Part shown: positions 1-7,869 of the stretch, piece after piece
Layout: each line of letters starts with the position of its first letter
Numbering within the stretch: position 1 is the first letter of the stretch
Origin: Asparagopsis taxiformis
Taxonomy: Eukaryota; Rhodophyta; Florideophyceae; Bonnemaisoniales; Bonnemaisoniaceae
DNA length: 64,000 bases
NCBI GenBank assembly: GCA_030407315.1
Contig: JALQPE010000603.1
Coordinates: 1-64,000, forward strand
Reading direction: 5' to 3'
Translations under genes and position numbers: made by a program
Notes under the pieces: model-generated
What the model was told of the DNA's origin: nothing
Seen by the model: the letters and a program-made list of their open reading frames with translations, nothing else
The model's database searches: none

Positions 1-1
1 A

Positions 2-166
2 CCTGTATACAACGATGCGCAAGGACGCGACGCACGCGAGGGGAAAGGGATGGAATGTGAACCACCGCAGGAGGATGTCCAAGGTGAAGCGTTGTCGAGC
101 ATTCGTTTGAACGCTGCCAGGTGCTACGCCGAGTACAACGCCGATTATATTGTTAGTGACGAATAA
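2..166 (+). CDS. 3' part of an unidentified gene, cut by the copia insertion
   Basis: One reading frame is open from the window edge to the copia insertion point. Its native residues end in ADYIVS. The frame then runs into the LTR and stops at a TAA at 164-166, so the native tail is replaced by two LTR-encoded residues. Across the element, the same frame resumes at 4772 and ends at a TGA at 4815-4817, so the original protein had about 14 more residues. I do not recognise the family. The visible part is hydrophilic, with acidic stretches and no membrane segment. That the frame matches across the 5-bp target duplication is the main reason to believe it is coding. Loss of so short a tail may leave the protein functional. 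Confidence 0.55.
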   Translation, partial: PVYNDAQGRDAREGKGMECEPPQEDVQGEALSSIRLNAARCYAEYNADYIVSDE

Positions 167-258
167 CTTACAGTATTTACAGCTATTGAATCAGATTTAA
201 ACCTCAACCGCCGACCGTCATGAGACAATAAACCCTTGATCACACGATCAACTCAACA
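157..258 (+). repeat. 5' LTR of copia element
   Basis: A 102-bp repeat with TG/CA ends. It contains AATAAA near 226-236, a possible polyadenylation signal. It matches 4665-4766 except for two substitutions in the stretch after ACAGCTA. Confidence 0.95.
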
Positions 259-276
259 GGTTATGAGCCCAGACGC
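259..276 (+). promoter_or_regulatory. Primer binding site, half initiator-Met tRNA type
   Basis: GGTTATGAGCCCAGACGC follows the LTR directly. Its reverse complement has the form of a tRNA-Met anticodon arm ending in CTCATAACC. This is the internal, half-tRNA priming known from Drosophila copia, rather than the usual tRNA 3' end priming that would start with TGG. Confidence 0.75.
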
Positions 277-341
277 TTAACGTTTTTCCTCTCCAATCAC
301 CCGCCCCCCCTCTCCGTTTACCCATCTCGGTTCCTAACAAA

Positions 342-480
342 CGGCGACGCATTCTCCCGCCTACACACCCCAGATCCGGCGACGCATTCTCCCGCCTACA
401 CACCCCAGATCCGGCGACGCATCCTCCCGCCAACACACCTCAGATCGGTGACGTATCCTCCCACCGACACTTCAGAACAC
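342..480 (+). repeat. 35-bp tandem repeats in the copia leader
   Basis: Units start near 342, 377, 412 and 446, each beginning CGGCGACGCATTCTCCCGCC or a close variant. The first two are identical and the last is degenerate. The array runs up to the gag start. Confidence 0.85.
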
Positions 481-507
481 ACATTCTCCCATCATCTTAC
501 ATTTCCA

Positions 508-3500
508 ATGAATCCCGCCCCAGCCGTGCAGCACCAACTTGAAATCCCCTTACTCACACATGACAACTTTATACCTTGGCGTATCAGCGTAGAGCATTTT
601 GCTCGCGCTCAAGACGTTCTTGGCTATCTCACCATTCCTATCCCGGATGAACTATCCCCAGAAGACCTCGCAACACACCAAGCCAAACACAACCAGGCAC
701 AACTGCTCGTCGTCACTACGCTATCCCCCGACATACTCAACTCTTTTACGGACACCGAGCTCACTGGACCACTACACATCCTCTATCACAAGCTCCACAC
801 CCGTATAAATACACCAAATCCCGAACATACACCAGATAATCTCCGCAGGAAAGCACAATCTATCACATGGACCACCGGTATGACGGTTTCCGAATACATC
901 GCTAAACATAAAGCGATCCGCACACTCATGCTGCGTGCAAACTACCCTCAGATCGAATCCGAACATACCACCCTGCAATTTATACTAGAGGGCTTAGAAC
1001 AGCACCCGGACTGGACAGCTTTCCTTCAGACCATCCACACCCATAATGCTCTGAACCCACAAAACACACTCTCCATGGATCGCGTCATAAGCATGATGAT
1101 TAAATGTGCCGAGCTTTCCCAAGCTAGCAAACTCAGCACTCCTGTCCCCAATCCATCATCATCATTCCTACGATTCAACAGGCGCCAACAAAAAGCCAAA
1201 TTCCATCATCGTGCCTCTCGATTCAACGCCAACAACTATTTCCCTCCCCCACAAGCTTACAAAGGACAATGGTGCACTGTACATGGTACGCCCACGCACA
1301 ATACTGCCAACTGTCGTCTACGACAATTCTACATGCGCCACAAGCCTTCCAACAACACACGCTCTCAGACCCCTGCACATGCTAAAATATCCCTTACAGA
1401 GGATGAAGACATTACTTCCAATGTCAATCCCCTGTTCAACCATTCGGACGATCTCGAATCCGTAAGTTATCCTCATGAAACACACTACTATCTGGATTCC
1501 GGAGCTAACCCCTCCCATCTCGCTCTTCCTCCACCAGGAATGACTCCCAACAACTCAATCACCCACATCGCCGACGGTTCCTCGTTACCAATTACCCACC
1601 GCGACGAACTCTCCATTCCGATCTCCGACTCTCTCACACTTCCACCACATACGGCCGTAGTCTCTCCTGCCATACGTTCCAACTTACTCTCCGTCAGTGA
1701 AATAACCAAGTCACATGACGTCCTATTCCAGGAAGATCAGGCCTACATAAAACGAAAATCTGAACCCCCCGCGGACGACGAGATTCTCGTCACCATCCCC
1801 AAGTCTACTAACCAATTATATAAATTGGTCACTCCCTCCCCACCCATTCCTACCAATTCACACTCCCTCACTGCGCGTGCATTTCCCCAGAAACCCAAAA
1901 CAACGACGAAAACCACGTCAAAAACTTCAAAGAACCGCAATGCATCTACTCGACACCGCGTAAAGAAAAGATCAGCACCTCTTCACCGTATAGAAGTCAT
2001 CAAACGCAAAAAGGCGACAACATCAAAAACCCCATCGTTCCCTCGCCGACCACACAAAATGCACATTGACCTTCCTTCCACCATCCGTGATTATCACGAA
2101 TGGCATTTAAAAATGAATCATGTGCACCCAAAAAGCTTCATTACATGGCCAAACACCGCCTCGTCGACAATTTACCAAAAACCCTACTACGCCCCCCCTC
2201 CAACCAAATTTACCTGCTCCGGCTGCGCAATTGGCAAACGTTCTGCCGCACCATTTCACCGCCGCACACGCACTGACTCCATTGGCAGCCATCTCCACAC
2301 AGATATATGCGGTACTCTTCCTAACACCTCACTCCAAAACAACAGATTCTTCATCACATTTTTGGACGAAGGCAGTCGGTACCTTACCGTCCATTGCGCA
2401 CCCACCAAATCTCTTGCCGCTGCAGCCCTAAAATCCCACATTACAAACACACACCACCATAGTCCCCACCGCATCACAGACTTAACTTCCGACAACGCCG
2501 GTGAATATTACAGCCGCGATATGCTACAGTTTTACAACGCTGAACTCATTAATACACATCCTACTGTGCCACATACACCACAAGAAAATTCGTTGGCTGA
2601 ACGCATCAATCGCTCGCTCCTCGACACTGCCCGAACTAATCTTCTCACCTCTCGCTTACCCCTCTCACTCTGGGACTATGCCATATATGCGGCGACCGAC
2701 ACACATAACCACTCACCACACAGTGCCACAGGCCAATTACCTGCTGCTCTATATCACAACTGCACACCACAAGTCGATACGCTCCTTCCCTTCGGAATCC
2801 CAGGTTTTGTCCACAACAGAACACCACACAAGAAACTTGATCCTAGAGCTCGACTCGTCCATTACATCGGCCGATCAAGCTATACTCATTACCACTTCTT
2901 TGATCCCCACACCAACAAAACCGGTATTTGCCGAGCAAAAGACTTCACCATATATAACCCTGCCACAGACCCCGTCAACACATCATATGCAATCACAAAC
3001 ACCATTGATTCAAACCCACCTTTCACATTTCCCAAAACAGTCCAACAAGCACGTAGCGCACTGGACTCTTCCCTTTGGGAACTAGCCTGGAACAATGAAT
3101 TAGACAGCCTCGAGCGCCGTGACATACTTGAATACATCCCCAGATCAAAACTACCCCCAAACACCAAATTGCTTCCTGTCACCACCATACTCAAAGTCAA
3201 ACACGACAGTAATGGTCGTCCAACTCTTCGAAAAGCACGCTGCACAATTCGCGGCGACCGGCAAATTGCCGGCACTCATTATGACCCTAAAGATATCACA
3301 AGTCCCGTTGCCAACCGTGACTCTATCCGCACTGCACTGTCTCTAGCTGCCACACACGATTACAAGGTATACCATTGGGACCTTGAGTCTGCCTTTCTAC
3401 ATGAACGCCTGCCACCCAACATAGAAATCTATCTCCAACAGCCTTCCCGTTTTGACGGCTCCAAAAAGTATCCTGACCATGTTGCCAAACTGAAAGGCAA

Positions 3501-4620
3501 CATGTATGGTAGCAAACAGGCCTGTAAAATATTCACCGACGGCCTTGCCTCTCACTTACAGAATATCGGCTTTACCCGCCTCTCCAGTGACTCATGCTCT
3601 TTCATACACCGTGACCCATCCGATGAGCAATCATTTGTACTCCTAGTGATCACCGTGGACGACTTCTTAGTCGTAACCAACTCCGACCATCTAGTTCAGA
3701 ACGTCAAATCCGCTATCCAACACAAATACACCCTTAAAGACCTTGGCACCGTCGAACACATACTTGGTTGGAAAGTGACACACTCCAAAGAAGGCATACT
3801 CATATCCCAACCAGCATACATTGACTCCCTCCTTGAACGTTTTCGACTCACTGAATCCAAAACATTCAACTCACCTATTGCCTCTGAACTAATATCGGCA
3901 GGAAACAACACAGATTCCCCGCTCGACACAACAAAATTTGACTACAAAGCACTCATTGGCTCCCTTCGCTATGTCACAGACTGTACTCGCCCCGACATCG
4001 CATTCATTGTCGGTTTCCTTGGGCGCTTCTCCAATGCACCAACTAATCACCACTGGAAAGCCGCACTAAGAGTTCTCCGATACCTCAAAAGCACGCAACA
4101 CACTGGTATCCTATACAAACGTGGATACTCATCCCCACTCACAGCCTATTCCGATGCAGACCATGCTGCATGTCCCACAACACGTCGATCAACTACCGGA
4201 TCCCTAATCCTTTACAACAATTTTCCCATTGCATGGCAATCTAAGCGACAAGACCACGTTGCCCCCTCTACACACCATGCCGAGTACGTCGCCAGTTTCC
4301 ACACTTCCCAATTGGCCCTCACCTTATCCAACTTCCTCTCTGAAACTGGACATCCCACTGTATCTCCGGTCACCATTTACATAGACAACGCTGCAGCTAT
4401 CACAACCACGAAAGCTACTTTTCCAACACCGAAATCTCGTCATATAGACATCAAGTACCATTGGCTTCGTGAGCAGTTTACCAACAAACTAATAGCTCCA
4501 ACTCACATTCCCTCTAACTCCAACCCGGCAGACATACTTACGAAAGCCCTTAAACCGGCACAATTCATCAACAAGATAGGGCTCCTTCGCCTCACATCGC
4601 CCACGCCGTGCGGCGACTGA
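508..4620 (+). CDS. Copia gag-pol polyprotein, intact
   Basis: A single frame encodes all retrotransposition functions. I chose the first ATG (508); the frame is open further upstream but only with a GTG. Residues counted from this ATG (1370 aa): gag with an FIPWRISVEHF-type start; a zinc knuckle near residue 256 of unusual form, C-x2-H-x4-H-x4-C instead of CCHC; protease DSGA near 330; the GAG-preintegrase HHCC region (WHLKMNH ... CSGC) near 532-580; integrase D-D-E (HTDICG, DLTSDN, TPQENSLAE); reverse transcriptase with TVDDFL near 1050; RNase H with YSDAD near 1216, ending in the typical ADILTKAL. No stop or frameshift interrupts it. Domain order (integrase before RT) is diagnostic of Ty1/copia. 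Confidence 0.97.
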   Translation: MNPAPAVQHQLEIPLLTHDNFIPWRISVEHFARAQDVLGYLTIPIPDELSPEDLATHQAKHNQAQLLVVTTLSPDILNSFTDTELTGPLHILYHKLHTRINTPNPEHTPDNLRRKAQSITWTTGMTVSEYIAKHKAIRTLMLRANYPQIESEHTTLQFILEGLEQHPDWTAFLQTIHTHNALNPQNTLSMDRVISMMIKCAELSQASKLSTPVPNPSSSFLRFNRRQQKAKFHHRASRFNANNYFPPPQAYKGQWCTVHGTPTHNTANCRLRQFYMRHKPSNNTRSQTPAHAKISLTEDEDITSNVNPLFNHSDDLESVSYPHETHYYLDSGANPSHLALPPPGMTPNNSITHIADGSSLPITHRDELSIPISDSLTLPPHTAVVSPAIRSNLLSVSEITKSHDVLFQEDQAYIKRKSEPPADDEILVTIPKSTNQLYKLVTPSPPIPTNSHSLTARAFPQKPKTTTKTTSKTSKNRNASTRHRVKKRSAPLHRIEVIKRKKATTSKTPSFPRRPHKMHIDLPSTIRDYHEWHLKMNHVHPKSFITWPNTASSTIYQKPYYAPPPTKFTCSGCAIGKRSAAPFHRRTRTDSIGSHLHTDICGTLPNTSLQNNRFFITFLDEGSRYLTVHCAPTKSLAAAALKSHITNTHHHSPHRITDLTSDNAGEYYSRDMLQFYNAELINTHPTVPHTPQENSLAERINRSLLDTARTNLLTSRLPLSLWDYAIYAATDTHNHSPHSATGQLPAALYHNCTPQVDTLLPFGIPGFVHNRTPHKKLDPRARLVHYIGRSSYTHYHFFDPHTNKTGICRAKDFTIYNPATDPVNTSYAITNTIDSNPPFTFPKTVQQARSALDSSLWELAWNNELDSLERRDILEYIPRSKLPPNTKLLPVTTILKVKHDSNGRPTLRKARCTIRGDRQIAGTHYDPKDITSPVANRDSIRTALSLAATHDYKVYHWDLESAFLHERLPPNIEIYLQQPSRFDGSKKYPDHVAKLKGNMYGSKQACKIFTDGLASHLQNIGFTRLSSDSCSFIHRDPSDEQSFVLLVITVDDFLVVTNSDHLVQNVKSAIQHKYTLKDLGTVEHILGWKVTHSKEGILISQPAYIDSLLERFRLTESKTFNSPIASELISAGNNTDSPLDTTKFDYKALIGSLRYVTDCTRPDIAFIVGFLGRFSNAPTNHHWKAALRVLRYLKSTQHTGILYKRGYSSPLTAYSDADHAACPTTRRSTTGSLILYNNFPIAWQSKRQDHVAPSTHHAEYVASFHTSQLALTLSNFLSETGHPTVSPVTIYIDNAAAITTTKATFPTPKSRHIDIKYHWLREQFTNKLIAPTHIPSNSNPADILTKALKPAQFINKIGLLRLTSPTPCGD

Positions 4621-4664
4621 CGAATAACTTCTCCCTTTACACGCCGTGTCCAATATCAGGCTCC

Positions 4665-4766
4665 TGACGAATAACTTACAGTATTTACAGCTAGTAAATC
4701 AGATTTAAACCTCAACCGCCGACCGTCATGAGACAATAAACCCTTGATCACACGATCAACTCAACA
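4665..4766 (+). repeat. 3' LTR of copia element
   Basis: The 102-bp partner of the 5' LTR. It is followed directly by the GTTAG target duplication (4767-4771). I see no convincing polypurine tract just upstream. Confidence 0.95.
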
Positions 4767-4817
4767 GTTAGCTACGAAATGGCCGCCGGCGCAGAAATGC
4801 AATTTATGGACAACTGA
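4767..4817 (+). pseudogene. Severed C-terminal tail of the interrupted gene
   Basis: Starting with the target duplication, this stretch continues the frame of the gene at the window start. It encodes YEMAAGAEMQFMDN and a TGA at 4815-4817. It cannot now be translated as part of that gene. Confidence 0.5.
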
Positions 4818-5029
4818 TCATGTACTGGTGGCTCGTGCCTGGGGGTTGAATATAATTTTTTTTAGATGTTTGGAAGCAAATGATCTCCCCGTCCAGCCAA
4901 TAAGAGGATGGAAAGGGATTTTGTGGCTACAAATCCCCGAACGGGCTTCGCGGAACCAATAGTGTCTCATTGCGAGAGGTACGCGTTACAGTGCATCCAG
5001 CACTGGCGCAAGTATGCATTGTACAATGA

Positions 5030-5057
5030 TATTCGCCTAGCACGTGCTAGGCGAATA
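5030..5057. repeat. 28-bp perfect palindrome in intergenic DNA
   Basis: The arms start TATTCGCCTAGCAC and meet at the centre with no spacer. I see no gene in 4818-5216. This palindrome is the only notable structure there. Confidence 0.85.
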
Positions 5058-5216
5058 CAAATCAGAGTGGTGTGAACAAGTGGTCAACAGAGTGTAAAGG
5101 AGGCTGAATGATTGTTTGTGCATATCCGTCAGTGGGTGGTCATGGAAAGCAAGTAGTAGTATGCATCTTGTGTGCATTGGTGGTCATGGGAGCACAAAAT
5201 ACAAATCAAACGCTCG

Positions 5217-5482
5217 TCAAACCCCAGCACACCCTAGCAAACACCAGCATACCCCAGCGAACAACAGCACACCCCAGCAACCACCCAGAAAACAAAATCA
5301 AACACCCAGAACACATAAGCAAACACCCAGAAAACATAAGCAAACACCAGCGAACACCAGCAAACTCCAGCACACCCAGCACACACCAGAAAACACCCAG
5401 CAAACTCCTGCACACCCAGCACACACCAGCACACACCAGCACACACCAACCAGCATACACCAGCAAACACCAGAAAACTCCA
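5217..5482. repeat. Degenerate 10-11 bp minisatellite
   Basis: Repeats of the type CCAGCAAACA, CCAGCACACA and CCCAGAAAACA run for about 260 bp. All six frames stay fairly open because the repeat lacks stops on one strand. The translated products are cysteine- or threonine-rich low-complexity strings and are not genes. Confidence 0.9.
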
Positions 5483-5488
5483 ATGAGT

Positions 5489-6276
5489 TTATGAGCGTTT
5501 CCATGCGTCCAGGCGATATTCGATCCACGCTCGCGTCGCTGCGTCCAGTTTTCCGTCCGATAATGCGCTGAAAGTCGTAATAATCGAGCGAATAGATATG
5601 CTATCTGTCCATGGCGTTGGCGTATCTAAGACGAAACACGGCTTGTAGATAGACATGTATGCGTCGCCCTCTCCCTTTGCATACCAATGCACAATTATCT
5701 TACTGACACGCTTCCCACGGCGAATAATCTTGTGGGTCCGCGCAACCCAGAACGGCTCCGCCTCGCCACATTGGTCTCCCTTAATGACTAAAAATATTTT
5801 GTTCTGAGGGCCTGCTGATGATAGTCGTGGGGGCGGAGCCGGGAGGGATCTTGGAAGGGCGGCGGAAGGAGATTTTGAGGGCTGGACTTGCGGGGCGGCG
5901 TGCGGTTTCGGTTGGGTGGAGAATGGGGGAGGGGGTGGCGGCAGAATCTTGCGCTTGCGAGGAGAAGGAGAATGACTCGCAAGCCCTTGTGGCGGAGACA
6001 GAGACCGGTACCGCACGCGCTGCTGCTTGGATTTTGATTTCCTCTTCAGAATTCCCAATTTAGCATTCCGTTTCAGGGGTTTCTTGTTGCACCGCTGCAT
6101 CTCGCGCGAAAATCCGAACGTGTCCGTCAAAAAGCGATAACATACCACAATTCCCCCGTATGCGTACATTTCGGATAGAGGTTCGTAGAGCGATACTAGA
6201 AACGCGTTGCGCTGCGGGCGGTTGAATTTTGCGACGCGAAGCGAATCTCGAATTAGATCCTCGCTGGCTGCAAATG
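5489..6276 (-). pseudogene. Shortened relative of the DUF7869-like gene (centre missing)
   Basis: The frame opens just after an in-frame TGA near 6279; the first ATG is at 6169. Its first part matches the N-terminal region of the plus-strand gene at 11153-13528: VSLYEPLSEMYAYGGIVVCYRFL here against HSLLEPNSNQ...GKVVCYRFL there. Its last 100 residues (AEPFWVARTHKII ... IIVHWYAKG) match the product at 14128-14445 (AEMPFWLGQILK ... LFVQWYEV). Between them lies only a basic, proline-rich linker. The catalytic D...D...GHTH part of the full-length gene is absent. It could be an internally deleted transposon derivative or a separate protein with the same ends. No membrane segment is seen. Confidence 0.65.
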
Positions 6277-7869
6277 CGAATCATCGGCGACTGCAGCATT
6301 CCTTTTCCTGTAGCTGTTTAGAGGCAAACAATTCTGAAAGGAATCGAGCCCTTGCCAAATTTTTGCTCATGACAGAGGACACCTGTCCTTCTTCAGGTAC
6401 ATCGGCGGGAAGGGAAGTGTTATTTGTCATGGTTCTCGGTGATGATGGGGAGCTCGCCGATGAAGAACAGACATACTATGTTTTATACGGGAAAGGATCA
6501 ATGACCGGTTCATGTCTGCGATTCAGAAGTTCGATATTTGTCAATAAAAATCAGTTGTATGGTACTGCAGTAAACTCGGACGTGAATTCTTGATCTTTAT
6601 TGGACTGCCAAACCAGTCCACTTGGGACAAAAGACAACCCGGTAGGCACTGCCAGTCGACTGACATCTCGTTTCGGAACTGCTGTGAAACATTTTGTTCG
6701 GTGTATTGCACCTCATGAACTAGCAGAATATCATTACAGCTGTCCACCATGGAGAAGAATGCATGCAATCTCTTCCATGACAAACACACATGCGTGCAAG
6801 GATGGCATGCAGTTAATAAAATGTGAACAGAACAAAAGCTACGATTGATAATAGGTTCTTGAACATCCTGATCATATTGCCGACAAGAATATTTGTTCGA
6901 GTGATAAGTCGTGAGCATGGTTCGGTTCCGAAACCGAACTTTGCTCTTAATAATGCTCCAAACTATTGAGTATGGTTCGGTTCCAGTACCGAAGTTTATC
7001 ATCAAGTATGTTCTATACTGCTTTTGTCTATTCGAAGGAGAAATACAAGTACGAATCCACTGAGGTGAGTTCGTTGGATCAAGTTGTCATGATAAAGTTA
7101 GTAGTAGAGGTGAATAATGAGTTGACAACAATGCGACCGGGATGAATGAGCTCGACAGAACATGTAGAAAAATGTGCAAAGAAGAGAGGTTGGTATCGAA
7201 GGATCATGAATGATGCAGGGAACTACGACCTATCCCATAATACTGATATCGGACGCATTGGTCACCTTACCTATGAAAAATGCCGTGCATGTGGAAACGA
7301 ACAAGCAACTCACAAAAATGGTTTTCTTTATTGCTCAACAGTGATGTTAGATGGGCCAACCTACAGTATCACGTCAACAACTCTCATGATCTTCGTGATC
7401 AATATATGAAATAAAATTCGGATATCATAAAATGAAATGGACGCATATGGCCCTGTTCATTTAGGCGTAATCAAATCCCCAGTACTGATATTGTGTGACC
7501 AGGTCATCGTGGGACCGCAGCTGACTTTGCAATAATCGGGCCAGCACCGTCGGCCGGAGCCATCCTGTTTGTCCCTTTGGAGAGTACGGATCTGGGCTTA
7601 CTTGTCAATCCAATGAAGTATATCCGCGAAAGTGGGCAGTACTAGCTCAATGTTTCCTATTGTATTCGTCATAAGATCATCTCCGTATTCTGCCCTTGTG
7701 CTCTTCTGCACTGCAGTGTATAACTTTTCGCTATTTCGTTTGAAGAAACTGTGATATTTTCTCATCAACCTTACCTGCTCCCTACTTGCAGCGCCAGCTA
7801 TCAATTCTGTATCCTTGTTATCGTTATCATCGTTCCGAAATTCTGGTCATCTATTTCGCTTGCAAAGCC
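6277..7869. other. Stretch without a supported gene
   Basis: The open frames here are short and unlike any neighbour. A hairpin with 8-bp arms (GTTCGGTT / AACCGAAC) lies at 6920-6939, and a partial second copy of the surrounding 20 bp lies at about 6968-6995. A small frame at 7146-7409 contains CRACG...YC, a possible zinc-binding remnant, but I would not call it a gene. CTACTTGCAG just before 7791 looks like a splice acceptor, so the next gene may have a 5' non-coding exon here. Confidence 0.5.

Larger units (their letters stand above)
157..4766 (+). mobile_element. Complete Ty1/copia LTR retrotransposon
   Basis: The two 102-bp direct repeats at 157-258 and 4665-4766 begin with TG and end with CA. 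They differ at only two positions that I can see. A 5-bp target duplication, GTTAG, lies at 152-156 and 4767-4771. A tRNA primer site follows the left LTR, and one uninterrupted gag-pol frame fills the interior. Structure and open frame together suggest a recent and possibly active element. The LTRs are unusually short for copia elements. The start of the LTR (TGACGAATAACTT) is repeated at 4618-4630, overlapping the gag-pol stop codon, which may be a trace of faulty plus-strand priming. Confidence 0.97.

Noticed and set aside
5206..5571. Several overlapping open frames of 76-151 codons on both strands
   Set aside because: They are all translations of the CCAGCAAACA-type minisatellite and are low complexity in every frame.
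6541..7005. 154-codon minus-strand frame and the opposing 6600-6848 frame
   Set aside because: Both lie in the same non-coding stretch, overlap each other, and show no conserved motif.
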